From Bacillota bacterium (GTDB lineage: Bacteria; Bacillota; Sulfobacillia; Symbiobacteriales; ZC4RG38), in contig JAKKUO010000005.1 in NCBI GenBank assembly GCA_021890795.1, forward strand, positions 1 through 64,000: a stretch of DNA of 64,000 nucleotides, read 5' to 3'. Shown here piece by piece: positions 7,619-19,198 of the stretch (the stretch's first letter is position 1; each line of letters starts with the position of its first letter). Position numbers and translations under genes: made by a program. The notes beneath the pieces are model-generated. The model searched no databases. It saw nothing but the letters and a program-made list of their open reading frames with translations, and was not told the origin of the DNA.

Positions 7619-8575
7619 ATGTCCGCGATGCGGCGGAAACTCGGCACAGCCCTGGCGGCGGTCCTGGCCCTTGCCCTGGTGGCAGGGTGCGGCCAGAAGC
7701 AGGATGGCGGAGCGGGCCAGAACCAGCCGTCCCAGACCGGCGGTGAGCAGCAGGGTCAGCAGTACACCATCGGCCTCGCCATCAGCACCCTGAACAACCC
7801 CTTCTTTGTGGACCTCCAGAAAGGGGCGGAGGAGGCGGCCAAGGCCGCCGGGGTGAAGCTGGTGGTCTCCGACGCCCAGGATGACACCGCCAAGCAGGTC
7901 TCCGACATCGAGGACCTGATCACCCAGAAGGTCGACGTGCTGATCATCAACCCCACCGACTCCGACGCGGTGGTGCCCGCGGTGGAGGCGGCCAACCAGG
8001 CGGGGATCCCGGTGATCACCGTCGACCGGGGGGCCAATGGCGGCAAGGTGGTCGCCCACGTGGCCTCGGACAACGTGGCCGGCGGCAAGATGGCGGGCGA
8101 GCTCATCGTCCAGCTTCTCGGCGGCAAGGGCAAGGTGATCGAGCTCGAGGGCATCCCCGGCACCTCCGCGGCCCGGGACCGGGGCAAGGGCTTCCACGAG
8201 GCCGTGGACCCCGTCGAGGGGATCGAGGTGGTGGCGAAGCAGCCGGCGGACTTTGACCGGGCCAAGGGGATGCAGGTGATGGAGAACCTGCTCCAGGCCC
8301 ACCCCGATGTCGACGCGGTCTTCGCCCACAACGACGAGATGGCCCTGGGCGCCATCGAGGCCCTGAAGGCCGCGGGCAAGACCGGGGTGATCGTGGTCGG
8401 CTTTGACGCTACCGAGGACGCCCGCAAGGCGGTGGAGGCCGGGGAGATGGCCGCCACCGTCGCCCAGAAGCCGGCGGAGATGGGCAAGATCGCCGTGGAG
8501 ACCGCCCTCAAGGTGCTGAAGGGCGAGCAGGTGCCCGAGTTCATCCCGGTCTCCCTGGAGCTGGTGAAGAAGTAG
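7619..8575 (+). CDS. rbsB: Ribose ABC transporter substrate-binding lipoprotein
   Basis: 318 residues. A lipoprotein signal is obvious: positively charged start (MRRK), hydrophobic stretch and the lipobox LVAGC near residue 23, so the mature protein is anchored outside the membrane. The rest is a periplasmic-binding-protein fold with the ribose-family blocks GLAISTLNNPFF, INPTDSDAVVPAV, VTVDRGANGG, HVASDN and AHNDEMALGAIEAL. It captures ribose and delivers it to RbsC. In many bacteria rbsB is the last operon gene, and here a strong terminator follows directly. Confidence 0.95.
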   Translation: MSAMRRKLGTALAAVLALALVAGCGQKQDGGAGQNQPSQTGGEQQGQQYTIGLAISTLNNPFFVDLQKGAEEAAKAAGVKLVVSDAQDDTAKQVSDIEDLITQKVDVLIINPTDSDAVVPAVEAANQAGIPVITVDRGANGGKVVAHVASDNVAGGKMAGELIVQLLGGKGKVIELEGIPGTSAARDRGKGFHEAVDPVEGIEVVAKQPADFDRAKGMQVMENLLQAHPDVDAVFAHNDEMALGAIEALKAAGKTGVIVVGFDATEDARKAVEAGEMAATVAQKPAEMGKIAVETALKVLKGEQVPEFIPVSLELVKK

Positions 8576-8580
8576 CCCAG

Positions 8581-8614
8581 CGCCCCCGCCTCGGAAGAGG
8601 CGGGGGCGATTGTT
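8581..8614 (+). terminator. Terminator of the ribose operon
   Basis: Perfect 12-base arms CGCCCCCGCCTC (8581-8592) and GAGGCGGGGGCG (8597-8608), a GGAA tetraloop, then ATTGTTCT. It begins six bases after the rbsB stop codon. Confidence 0.85.
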
Positions 8615-8763
8615 CTCTCCGCGGGAACACGCCGGGTCGACAAGAGTCCCATGGGCAAAGCCCTGGCGGACGCAGCGGTAGGCACACGGGAGGCGTTGAC
8701 TTCTCCAACCAGCATCCATCGCCGAGCAGCGCAGGGCAGCGGGAAGGGGTCCGCCGGGCTGTT

Positions 8764-9249
8764 GTGGCTTCCGTGGCGACGAAGGTTTGGGGGGAGCGCC
8801 CCCTCGGCGGCCTGCAGGCCGCCCGTGAGGCGGTGGAGTCGTGGGACGACCTGTTGGCGTCCCCGAGCCGGGGGTTCTTTGTCGGCACCGTGGTGGCACA
8901 GCGGGACCCCATCCCGGTGCGCCACCCCGTCGGGGACAAGACCGGCACGACGGTGTGGACTCCCTATGTCTTCCTTCTGGTCCTGGGCGGTCAGGCTGGC
9001 GAGGTTGCCCAGGTCCAGCGCTTCGGTCATCCCATCCAGGTCGGTGACCGTTTGGCCGTGGCCCTGTCCTTCGAGGGGCGCAAGCCCGAAGGCAACTACC
9101 CCGACGGCTATTTCGTCCTCGAGAGCGCTGTCTACTCCATCGATGACCAGGGCCGGGTAAGGGGCGGCAGCGGCGCGATCGCCGCCCTGGACCTGCCGCT
9201 GAGTGAACTAATCGGCCAGATCCAGGGCAGAGAGGCATCGTCCCGGTAA
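8764..9249 (+). CDS. Hypothetical protein, orphan
   Basis: 161 residues from a GTG at 8764; the start is uncertain because the purine-rich GGGAAGGGG lies about 14 bases upstream and the frame stays open further left. The protein looks like a single soluble domain with short beta-like stretches (FFVGTVVAQRDPIPVRHPVG, VFLLVLGGQAGEVAQVQRF, DRLAVALSFEGRKPEGNYPDGYFVLESAVY). It has no signal peptide, no membrane helix and no motif I recognise. It is isolated between the ribose terminator and a broken livF, so it may be part of an eroded accessory segment. Confidence 0.5.
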   Translation: MASVATKVWGERPLGGLQAAREAVESWDDLLASPSRGFFVGTVVAQRDPIPVRHPVGDKTGTTVWTPYVFLLVLGGQAGEVAQVQRFGHPIQVGDRLAVALSFEGRKPEGNYPDGYFVLESAVYSIDDQGRVRGGSGAIAALDLPLSELIGQIQGREASSR

Positions 9250-9324
9250 CCGGGCGAGGATGACGAGCACAGGTGGGGCCTCTGCGAATCGGCCCTCTTC
9301 GCAACTGGCTGCCAACGCAAGCAA

Positions 9325-9349
9325 GAGCCCCTCCATACCGGAGGGGCTC
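9325..9349. terminator. Hairpin between convergent genes
   Basis: Perfect 10-base arms GAGCCCCTCC (9325-9334) and GGAGGGGCTC (9340-9349) with a 5-base loop. It lies between the orphan gene (plus) and the livF remnant (minus). There is no good T run on either strand, so termination strength is uncertain. Confidence 0.5.
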
Positions 9350-9379
9350 GGCTATTCGGATGACCTGCCCACGGAGGCC

Positions 9380-9972
<593 letters not shown>

Positions 9973-10150
9973 TGGTTGGTCTCCTTCAGCACTTTGTTTC
10001 GGTTGTGCAACAGTAGGACCGAGTGAGAATGTACAAGAGAAGCAAAAATTCTCTTCTCCGCAAGGACGTTGACTCCTGCGCGTGGAATGAGTTTGGTGCG
10101 GGATTTTTTCTGGAAAAATGCGTGCAGTGCTGTGGGAGGGGGCCCCGACG
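9973..10150. other. AT-richer segment at the livF breakpoint
   Basis: Clearly lower in GC than all surroundings. It holds a small inverted repeat, AGAGAA and TTCTCT separated by seven bases, near 10036-10054. A TTGACT lies near 10069, but no matching -10 box is convincing. The aldehyde dehydrogenase ribosome binding site (GGGAGGGGG) is at its right end. No gene is seen. Confidence 0.4.
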
Positions 10151-11665
<1,515 letters not shown>

Positions 11666-11674
11666 CCTGGGGAT

Positions 11675-11705
11675 TGCCGTCGAAAATGTGCCGTCGAAAA
11701 TGTTG
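11675..11705 (+). repeat. Short direct repeat after the aldehyde dehydrogenase gene
   Basis: Two tandem copies of TGCCGTCGAAAATGT lie just after the stop codon. The function, if any, is unknown. Confidence 0.6.
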
Positions 11706-11711
11706 GGGTTC

Positions 11712-11739
11712 TTGACTTTCTGCGCCGCGAAGGTATAAA
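11712..11739 (+). promoter_or_regulatory. Promoter of the c-di-GMP switch and chemoreceptor
   Basis: TTGACT (11712-11717) and TATAAA (11734-11739) separated by 16 bases, a good housekeeping-type promoter. Transcription would start about 20 bases before the riboswitch P1 stem. Confidence 0.7.
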
Positions 11740-11765
11740 TTACAACTTAGATAGCCCTCCTTTGC

Positions 11766-11861
11766 CTTGTCTCACATGGCAAAACCGGCGAAAGCCGGTG
11801 ACGCAAAGCCACGGGCCTACGGCGCCGTTGGGCGCTAGGGCGGCCGGGTTGCTGAGACAAG
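11766..11861 (+). ncRNA. Cyclic di-GMP-I (GEMM-I) riboswitch
   Basis: The aptamer is complete. P1 is formed by CTTGTCTCA (11766-11774) and TGAGACAAG (11853-11861). The P2 hairpin is CCGGC-GAAA-GCCGG, carrying the GNRA tetraloop. The strongly conserved junction GACGCAAAGCCACGGGCCT follows, and the second arm carries the receptor-like side. This is the class that binds the second messenger cyclic di-GMP and commonly controls motility and chemoreceptor genes. Here it precedes a chemoreceptor gene. Confidence 0.93.
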
Positions 11862-11875
11862 CACGGGGACGGATG

Positions 11876-11907
11876 AGGCCGGACCTTGTGCTGGGTCCGG
11901 CCTTTTT
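11876..11907 (+). terminator. Riboswitch expression platform: intrinsic terminator
   Basis: Arms AGGCCGGACC (11876-11885) and GGTCCGGCCT (11894-11903), then five T's. It lies 15 bases after the aptamer and 32 bases before the chemoreceptor start, so ligand binding probably decides read-through. Whether it is an on- or off-switch cannot be told by eye. Confidence 0.88.
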
Positions 11908-11938
11908 CGCTAGAAGCGTTCAGGAGGGTGGCGATGCC

Positions 11939-13903
11939 ATGGGTCGCAAGGCCAGAGTGGTGCCGTCGTGGCGTCTTCAGCGGCCCCGGTGGCTGAGCTT
12001 CCGGGTCCGCATGGGGATCGGGGCCAAACTCCTGGCCGGCTTCCTTCTCATCTCCGCCGTCGGAGGCAGCACCAACATCCTGGCCTGGTGGGCTCTCCGG
12101 GAGGTCAGCCGGACCTACCAGGAGCAGGTGACCACCGCCGCCGCGGCTCGCACCCAGGCCATCGAGGCGCAACTCGCCCTCACCAGCGCGGCGGCTCACA
12201 TCCGGAACTTCATCCTGGGGGATGCCCGGGCCGGGGAAGAGGCCCGGAGGGCTGCGGAACGGGCCCGGGAACTGCTCGCTGCCCTGGAGGCTGACCATCG
12301 CTTTGACGATGAGAACGGGGACATCGGGTGGCAACTGAGCGAGCTACGCCAGCAGGTGAATGCGGTCGGCCACCGGATCGAAAGCATCGCAAAGGAGATG
12401 GGGGCCATCACGGACTCCACCGACCAGGGCGCCACGGCGTTCCTCGTCAACACCCAGATTTCCCCGCTGCTGCAGAAGGTCGGCGAGGATGCCCAGCGCC
12501 TCGCGAAGCTGTACCAGGAGGAGGCCGAGGCGGCCCACCAGCGGGCCCATGACCTCGCCGTCCGAGCCGAGCGCTTCCTGTTCGGAGCGATGGCCGCCGC
12601 CCTGGGGGTGGGCATCGGCCTCATGGCGCTCATGGCCTCCCGGATCAGCCGGCCGCTCCGGAGCCTGACCCGGGTTGCCATCCGGGTGGCGGAAGGGGAC
12701 CTCACCCAGGCCCTGCCCCGGGTGCAGACGGGGGATGAGGTGGAGGACCTCGGCCGGGCCTTTGCCGCCATGGTGGAGAGCCTGCGGACCCTGGTCCGGC
12801 AGGTCTCGGAGATGGCCCGGCAGGTGACCGACGCCGCCGGGCAGCTCCGGGAGGCCTCCCAGCGGTCCGCCGGGATCGCCGAGGAGACCGCCCGGGCCAT
12901 CGCCGCAGTGGCCGCGGGCGCGGCGGACCAGAGCCGGGTGAGCGAGTCCAGCCGGATGGCCGTCCAGCAGCTCGGCGAGGCGATCCAGCAGATCGCCGCG
13001 GGCGCCCAGCAGGTGGCCATGGAAGTCCAGCGGGCGAGCGAACAGGTAGCGGCCATGGCGCAGTCCGCGGACCGGATGGTAGAGCGGGCCGAGGCGGTGG
13101 CCGCGGCCACCCGGGAGGCGGCGGAGACCGCCCAGGGGGGTGCCCGGGTGGTGGGCCGCTCCCTGGATGCCATGGCCCAGGTCCGGGAAGTGGCAGACCA
13201 GGCGGCCCGTGAGCTGGAGTCCCTCGCGGCGCTCTCCGGGCGAATCGGCGAGATCACCGCGGCCATCACCGCCCTGGCCGGTCAGACCAATCTGCTGGCC
13301 CTGAACGCGGCCATTGAGGCCGCCCGGGCCGGGGAGCACGGCCGGGGCTTCGCGGTGGTGGCCGACGAGGTGCGCAAGCTGGCCGAAGCCTCCGCCCGGT
13401 CCGCGGGGGAGATCGACCGGATGGTTCAGGAGATCCAGCAGCGGACCCAGGCCTCGGCCCAGGCAATGGCGGCCACGGTCCAGGCGGTAGCCGAGGGCAG
13501 CCGGCTGGCCGGGGAGGCGGGGGAGAGCCTGCAGGCGATCCTGGCCGCGGTGGAGCGGGCGGCAGCGGAGGTCCAGGGCATCCGGGGCGACGTGGCGGGG
13601 CTCCAGGCCCGGGCCCAGGACGTGGTGGCCGCGATCGACGCGGTGGCCGCGGTGACCGAGGAGACCACCGCCGCCACCGAGGAGATGTCGGCCGGGACTG
13701 ACCAGGTGACGGGCCAGGCGGCGGAGGTGGCCCGCATCGCCGAGGCCAACGTCGGCGCCACCCAGCAGGTCTCCGCGTCGGTGGAAGAGCTCAGCGCCAC
13801 CGCCGAGGAGGTGGCCGGCGCGGCCCGGAACCTGGCAGCTTTGGCCCAGGACCTTCTGGCCGCGGTGGCCCGGTTCCAGGTGGGATCGACGCCGGGGTCT
13901 TGA
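11939..13903 (+). CDS. Methyl-accepting chemotaxis protein
   Basis: 654 residues from the ATG at 11939, with AGGAGGG about 10 bases upstream. Layout: a basic start, membrane helix 1 near 28-50, a helical extracytoplasmic sensor of about 160 residues (four-helix-bundle type), membrane helix 2 near 211-231, a HAMP domain to about 285, then a long coiled-coil signalling domain. The hairpin tip is canonical ([23 protein letters not shown] near 447), so it should dock CheW and CheA. The stimulus is unknown. Expression is controlled by the c-di-GMP riboswitch upstream. No che or flagellar genes are in the window. The stop codon lies inside the first of three tandem TTGAC repeats. Confidence 0.95.
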   Translation: MGRKARVVPSWRLQRPRWLSFRVRMGIGAKLLAGFLLISAVGGSTNILAWWALREVSRTYQEQVTTAAAARTQAIEAQLALTSAAAHIRNFILGDARAGEEARRAAERARELLAALEADHRFDDENGDIGWQLSELRQQVNAVGHRIESIAKEMGAITDSTDQGATAFLVNTQISPLLQKVGEDAQRLAKLYQEEAEAAHQRAHDLAVRAERFLFGAMAAALGVGIGLMALMASRISRPLRSLTRVAIRVAEGDLTQALPRVQTGDEVEDLGRAFAAMVESLRTLVRQVSEMARQVTDAAGQLREASQRSAGIAEETARAIAAVAAGAADQSRVSESSRMAVQQLGEAIQQIAAGAQQVAMEVQRASEQVAAMAQSADRMVERAEAVAAATREAAETAQGGARVVGRSLDAMAQVREVADQAARELESLAALSGRIGEITAAITALAGQTNLLALNAAIEAARAGEHGRGFAVVADEVRKLAEASARSAGEIDRMVQEIQQRTQASAQAMAATVQAVAEGSRLAGEAGESLQAILAAVERAAAEVQGIRGDVAGLQARAQDVVAAIDAVAAVTEETTAATEEMSAGTDQVTGQAAEVARIAEANVGATQQVSASVEELSATAEEVAGAARNLAALAQDLLAAVARFQVGSTPGS

Positions 13904-13969
13904 CGGCAGCATGAACCCCGGGGCCTTGACAGTGGCATGAACACTCGAGGCCTTGACGGCGGTGAGACC
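13893..13969 (+). repeat. Three tandem imperfect ~26-base repeats with TTGAC
   Basis: Copies begin with TTGACGGCAGCATGAAC (13900-13916), TTGACAGTGGCATGAAC (13926-13942) and TTGACGGCGGTGAGACC (13953-13969). Each is preceded by a GGGG/GAGG-C block. The period is 26-27 bases. The last copy supplies the likely -35 box of the pyr promoter, and the first contains the chemoreceptor stop codon. Confidence 0.75.
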
Positions 13970-13982
13970 TGTCTGGTAATGT
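13953..13982 (+). promoter_or_regulatory. Probable pyr operon promoter
   Basis: TTGACG (13953-13958) and TAATGT (13977-13982) with an 18-base spacer, placed directly before the PyrR-binding element. The -10 box is imperfect. Confidence 0.55.
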
Positions 13983-13997
13983 CACCCCGAGGGCACC

Positions 13998-14875
<878 letters not shown>

Positions 14876-14895
14876 AAAAGGAGGCGGCCGGAGCG

Positions 14896-15828
14896 GTGAG
14901 CCTCAGGCGCAAGGACCTCCTCGGGCTGGAAGACCTTTCCCGGAAGGAGATCGACCGGATCCTGGATACCGCGGAGCGGATGCGGGGGATCGTCGACGGG
15001 CCGGTGAAAAAGCTCCCGGCCCTCCGGGGCAAGGCGGTGGTCACCCTCTTCTTCGAGCCCTCCACCCGCACCCGGAACTCCTTTGAACTGGCGGCCAAGT
15101 ACCTGGGGGCCGACACGGTGAGCGTCGCCGCCCAGGCCTCCTCGGTCCAGAAGGGGGAGACCCTCCTGGACACCGCCCGGAACCTGGAGGCCATGGGCAT
15201 CGACGCGGTGGTGATCCGCCACAGCCAGAGCGGCGCCCCCCACCTCCTGGCCCGGGCCCTCTCCGCCTCCGTTATCAACGCCGGCGACGGCATCCACGAG
15301 CACCCAACCCAGGCCCTTCTGGACCTTTTCACCATCCGGCGGCACAAGGGCCGGCTCGAGGGGCTGAAGGTGGTCATCGTCGGGGACATCTGGCACAGCC
15401 GGGTGGCCCGGTCCAACATCTTCGGCCTCAGCAAGTACGGGGCGGAGATCTGGGTCACCGGCCCGGCGACCCTGCTGCCCCCGGAGATCGAGGCCCTGGG
15501 GGTCCGGGCGACGGACCGGCTGGAAGAGGCCCTGGAGGGGGCGGACGTGGTCAATGTCCTGCGGATTCAGCTCGAGCGCCAGGCCGGGGGCTACTTCCCC
15601 TCCCTCCGGGAGTACAGCCGGTTCTGGGGGATCACCCGGGAGAAGCTCGCCCTCTGCCGGGAGGACGTGCTGGTCCTCCACCCGGGGCCGATGAACCGGG
15701 GCGTGGAGATCACGTCGGAGGTGGCCGAGAGCGACCGGTCGGTCGTCCTGGACCAGGTGAGAAACGGTGTCGCGGTGCGGATGGCGGTGCTCTACCTGCT
15801 CCTGGGGGGAGGGATCGCCGTTGGCTAG
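14896..15828 (+). CDS. pyrB: Aspartate carbamoyltransferase, catalytic subunit
   Basis: 310 residues. Condenses carbamoyl phosphate with aspartate, the committed step of UMP synthesis. The carbamoyl-phosphate loop [13 protein letters not shown] is near residue 53, [11 protein letters not shown] near 135 and the aspartate-loop region HPGPMNRG near 260. The GTG start is 20 bases after pyrR with AAAGGAGG between them. No regulatory subunit (pyrI) is present, as usual in Bacillota. Its end overlaps pyrC by eight bases. Confidence 0.96.
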   Translation: MSLRRKDLLGLEDLSRKEIDRILDTAERMRGIVDGPVKKLPALRGKAVVTLFFEPSTRTRNSFELAAKYLGADTVSVAAQASSVQKGETLLDTARNLEAMGIDAVVIRHSQSGAPHLLARALSASVINAGDGIHEHPTQALLDLFTIRRHKGRLEGLKVVIVGDIWHSRVARSNIFGLSKYGAEIWVTGPATLLPPEIEALGVRATDRLEEALEGADVVNVLRIQLERQAGGYFPSLREYSRFWGITREKLALCREDVLVLHPGPMNRGVEITSEVAESDRSVVLDQVRNGVAVRMAVLYLLLGGGIAVG

Positions 15829-17128
15829 GCTCCTGCTCAAGGGCGGCCGGCTCCTGGACCCCCGGTTGGGGCTCGACCGGGAGGCGGACCTCTTGATCAC
15901 CGGGAGCGTCATCGCCCGGATCGGCCCGGACCTGGAGCCGGAGCCGGGCACCCGGGTCCTGGACTGCCGGGGCCGGGTGGTGGCTCCGGGGTTCATCGAC
16001 CTCCACGTCCACCTCCGGGACCCGGGGTTTGAGTGGAAGGAGGACATCGCCTCGGGTACCCGGGCTGCGGCCCGGGGGGGCTTTACCGCGGTGGTGGCGG
16101 TGCCGAACACCCGGCCGGTGATCGACAACGCCCAGATGGTTGCCTATGTCCTGGAGAAGGCCCGGCGGGAGGCGGTGGTCAAGGTCCTGCCCATGGGGGC
16201 GGTGACCAAGGGGCAGGAAGGGAAGGAGCTGGCGGAACTGGGGGAGATGGCCGCGGCCGGCGCGGTGGCCTTCTCCGACGACGGCAACCCGGTGGAGAAC
16301 GCAGAACTGATGCGCCTTGCCCTCCTCTACGCCCGGCAGTTCGGCCGGCCGGTGATGGACCACTGCGAGGACCGGACCCTCTCCCGGGGCGGGGCGATGC
16401 ACCCTGGGCCCTGGTGCACCCGGATGGGGCTGCCGCCCTGCGATCCCCTGGCGGAGGAGGTCCACGTGGCCCGGGACATCCTCCTGGCCGAGGCCACCGG
16501 CGGTCATGTGCACATCATGCACGTCTCCACCGCCCGGTCGGTGGAGCTGATCCGCTGGGCCAAGGCCCGGGGGGTCCCGGTCACCGCGGAGGCGACGCCC
16601 CACCACTTCACCCTGACCGACGAGGACCTCTACCGGGCCGGGTACGACACCAACTACAAGATGTCCCCGCCGCTGCGGTCCGCCCGGGACCGGGAGGCGA
16701 TCATCAGCGGGCTGGCGGACGGCACCATTGACGCCATCGCCACCGACCACGCCCCCCACCACCGGGATGACAAAGAGGTCGAGTTCGCCCTGGCCGCCAA
16801 CGGCGTGACGGGCCTCGAGACCGCGGTCAGCCTCACCCTGGACCGGCTGGTCCGGCCGGGCCGCCTCTCCCTGGAGCGGGCGATCCTCGCCCTCTCCACC
16901 CGGCCGGCGGAGATCCTGGGGATCCGGCCGCCGACGCTCCAGGTGGGGGCCGAGGCGGACATCACCGTCCTGGACCTGGAGCGCCGGGTGACCGTCCGGC
17001 CGGAGGAGATGGCCTCGAAGAGCCGGAACACTCCGTTCCTCGGCTGGGACCTGGTAGGCGCCCCGGTGGCCACCATCGTCTCCGGCCGGCTGGTGATGGA
17101 GGAGGGACGGATCGTTGCGGGCCAGTAG
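15821..17128 (+). CDS. pyrC: Dihydroorotase
   Basis: 435 residues from a TTG at 15821, chosen because GGGGGAGGG ends 7 bases before it and the family starts with a [11 protein letters not shown] strand. It closes carbamoyl aspartate to dihydroorotate. The zinc ligands appear as DLHVHLRD near residue 60, further histidines in HCED and HIMHVS, and the catalytic aspartate in ATDHAPHH near 308, typical of type I dihydroorotases. It overlaps pyrB by eight bases and pyrK by 14, so the operon is tightly coupled. Confidence 0.95.
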   Translation: MARLLLKGGRLLDPRLGLDREADLLITGSVIARIGPDLEPEPGTRVLDCRGRVVAPGFIDLHVHLRDPGFEWKEDIASGTRAAARGGFTAVVAVPNTRPVIDNAQMVAYVLEKARREAVVKVLPMGAVTKGQEGKELAELGEMAAAGAVAFSDDGNPVENAELMRLALLYARQFGRPVMDHCEDRTLSRGGAMHPGPWCTRMGLPPCDPLAEEVHVARDILLAEATGGHVHIMHVSTARSVELIRWAKARGVPVTAEATPHHFTLTDEDLYRAGYDTNYKMSPPLRSARDREAIISGLADGTIDAIATDHAPHHRDDKEVEFALAANGVTGLETAVSLTLDRLVRPGRLSLERAILALSTRPAEILGIRPPTLQVGAEADITVLDLERRVTVRPEEMASKSRNTPFLGWDLVGAPVATIVSGRLVMEEGRIVAGQ

Positions 17129-17987
17129 GCCGATGCTGCCCGGGGGCGGCGCGCCGGGCACCCCCGACCCCCGGTATCGGGCGGAGTGGGTCCAGATGGA
17201 GGCCCGGGTCGTCGCGCACCGCCCCGGGGGGCTGGACTGGTACAAGCTGGTGCTCGAGGCGCCGGCCATCGCTGCCCGGGCCCGGGCCGGTCAGTTCGTG
17301 GAGCTGGCGGTCCAGCCCTCCGGACGGCGGGGGCTGGTCCTGGACCCCCTCCTCAAGCGCCCCTTCAGCCTCTGCGAGATCCGGCCCGAGGCCGGGACCG
17401 TCTCGGTGATCTACCGGGCGGCGGGCCGGGGCACCCGGCTCCTGGCCCAGGTGCCGCCCGGGGAGCGGCTGGAGGTGCTGGGCCCCCTGGGCCACAGCTT
17501 CCCGGACCCGGCCCGGGGGGAGGGGCTTCTCGTGCTGGTGGGGGGCGGCATCGGTATCCCGCCCATGGCTGCGGCCGCGGCGTGGGCGGCGGCCGCCGGC
17601 CGGCCGGTCCGGGCCATCGCGGCGGCCCGGAGCCGGGAGGGGCTGGCGGCCCTGGACGAACTGGCGGCCACCGGGGCGGCGGTCACCGTCTGCACCGACG
17701 ACGGCTCCGCCGGCCGCCGGGGGCTGGCCACCGACCCCCTGGCGGAGTGGCTCAAGGCCGGCGCGGTGGCCGAGGTCTGGGCCTGCGGCCCCGAGGCGAT
17801 GCTCCGGGGGGTCCAGGGCCTCTGCCGGGTCGCAGGGGTGCCGGCGTGGCTCAGCCTGGAGCGGCCCATGGCCTGCGGCTTCGGGGTCTGCATGACCTGC
17901 ACCGTGCCCCGGGCGGACGGCGCGGGGTACTTCAAGTGCTGTACCGACGGGCCGGTCTTCCGGGCGGAGGAGGTGCGGCTGGGATGA
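17115..17987 (+). CDS. pyrK: Dihydroorotate dehydrogenase B, electron-transfer subunit
   Basis: 290 residues. It carries electrons from PyrD to NAD+. The FAD-binding RPFSLCE block is near residue 85, the NAD-binding GGGIGIPP near 142 and a [2Fe-2S] cysteine cluster near the end (C-x4-C-x2-C, then CC about 15 residues later). The TTG at 17115 has AGGAGGG 8 bases upstream; the ATG at 17133 is an alternative that would drop six residues. The N-terminus has a short glycine/proline-rich extension. Its presence shows that the PyrD here is the NAD-linked class 1B type. Confidence 0.93.
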   Translation: MRASRPMLPGGGAPGTPDPRYRAEWVQMEARVVAHRPGGLDWYKLVLEAPAIAARARAGQFVELAVQPSGRRGLVLDPLLKRPFSLCEIRPEAGTVSVIYRAAGRGTRLLAQVPPGERLEVLGPLGHSFPDPARGEGLLVLVGGGIGIPPMAAAAAWAAAAGRPVRAIAAARSREGLAALDELAATGAAVTVCTDDGSAGRRGLATDPLAEWLKAGAVAEVWACGPEAMLRGVQGLCRVAGVPAWLSLERPMACGFGVCMTCTVPRADGAGYFKCCTDGPVFRAEEVRLG

Positions 17988-19120
17988 TGGGTGAACTCGA
18001 CCTGTCCGTGGAGATCGCCGGGATCCGGTTCCCCAACCCGGTCTGGGTCGCCTCGGGGTGTTTCAACTACGGCCGGGAGTTCGCCCACCTCTACCCCCTC
18101 CGGGAACTGGGGGCCATCTGCACCAAGGGCACCGCCCCGGAGCCGTGGGTGGGCAACCCCGGGGTGCGGATGGCCGAGACCCCCGCGGGGATGCTGAACG
18201 CCATCGGCCTGATGAACCCCGGGGTCGACCACTACCTCCGGGTGGACGGGCCGTGGCTCAGGGCCCAGGGCGTGAAGATCGTGGTGAACATCGTGGGCCG
18301 CACGGTGGAGGAGTACGTCCGGGTGGCGGAGCGGCTCACCCCGGAAGTGGCCGACGCGGTGGAGCTGAACATCTCCTGCCCCAACGTGAAGGAAGGGGGA
18401 CTGGCCTTCGGCACCAGTCCCCGGGCGACCTACGGGGTCACCGCTGCGGTCCGCCGGGCCACCTCCCTGCCCCTTTTCGTGAAGCTCTCCCCCAACGTCA
18501 CCGATATCACCGAACTCGCCCGGGCCGCGGAGGCCGCCGGCGCGGACGGCCTCACCCTGATCAACACCCTGCTGGGGATGGCCATCGACATCCGGCGCCG
18601 GCGGCCGGTGCTGGACAACGTCTTCGGGGGCCTCTCGGGTCCTGCCATCAAGCCCATTGCCCTCCGGATGGTCTGGCAGGTGGTGGGCGCGGTCCGGATC
18701 CCGGTGGTGGGGATCGGCGGCATCGCCACCGCCCAGGACGCCCTGGAGTTCCTGATGGCAGGGGCCCGGGCGGTCCAGGTGGGCACCGCCTGCTTTGCCA
18801 ACCCCCGGGCGCCCCTGGAGATCATCGCCGGGATCCGGCAGTTCATGGCGGAGAACGGCATCCGCCGGGTGACGGAACTGATCGGCGCCGCCCGGCCGGC
18901 GGGGGAGGCGGCCCTGGGCAACCTGCCGCCTCTGGGGGCCGGCGGGGCGGACGGCGGCCACGGGCCATTCCCGGGGTACGGCCCCGGGGGCGACCTGCCG
19001 GCCCGGAGTGACAGCCCGGCGCCGACCCCGTTACGCCGGCCTGAGGCGCGGCACCCGGACCCCGGCCCCCGGGCCGGGGAGGCCCTGCGGCAGTGGCTGA
19101 AGGATGCGGACCGGGCGTGA
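17984..19120 (+). CDS. pyrD: Dihydroorotate dehydrogenase B, catalytic subunit, with a C-terminal tail
   Basis: 378 residues from the ATG overlapping the pyrK stop (GGAGGAGG ten bases upstream). It oxidises dihydroorotate to orotate with FMN. Class 1 features: the catalytic cysteine in ELNISCPN, KLSPNVTDI, and the FMN-phosphate loop GIGGIATAQDA with GARAVQVGT. The enzyme proper ends near residue 305. About 70 further residues are rich in glycine, proline, alanine and arginine and look disordered. Such a tail is not usual for the family. It may be a real extension or reading into formerly non-coding GC-rich DNA. Confidence 0.93.
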   Translation: MMGELDLSVEIAGIRFPNPVWVASGCFNYGREFAHLYPLRELGAICTKGTAPEPWVGNPGVRMAETPAGMLNAIGLMNPGVDHYLRVDGPWLRAQGVKIVVNIVGRTVEEYVRVAERLTPEVADAVELNISCPNVKEGGLAFGTSPRATYGVTAAVRRATSLPLFVKLSPNVTDITELARAAEAAGADGLTLINTLLGMAIDIRRRRPVLDNVFGGLSGPAIKPIALRMVWQVVGAVRIPVVGIGGIATAQDALEFLMAGARAVQVGTACFANPRAPLEIIAGIRQFMAENGIRRVTELIGAARPAGEAALGNLPPLGAGGADGGHGPFPGYGPGGDLPARSDSPAPTPLRRPEARHPDPGPRAGEALRQWLKDADRA

Positions 19121-19198
19121 GGCGGTGGCGGCGGAGGTCGCCCACCGCGCCGGCGGAGGCCGCCTAGCTTGGTACGAAGGCGGAGGAGGTACCCCATC

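Noticed and set aside
8640-8720. tRNA-like sequence after the ribose operon
   Set aside because: No cloverleaf, T-loop or acceptor stem can be built.
10085-10112. Sigma-54 promoter before the aldehyde dehydrogenase gene
   Set aside because: A GG is present but the GC element at the needed distance is missing.
12344-13912. A 522-codon frame antisense to the first chemoreceptor
   Set aside because: Histidine/glycine/leucine-rich shadow with no ribosome binding site and no family resemblance.
13893-13969. CRISPR array
   Set aside because: Only three degenerate units without spacers of unique sequence, and no cas genes anywhere in the window.
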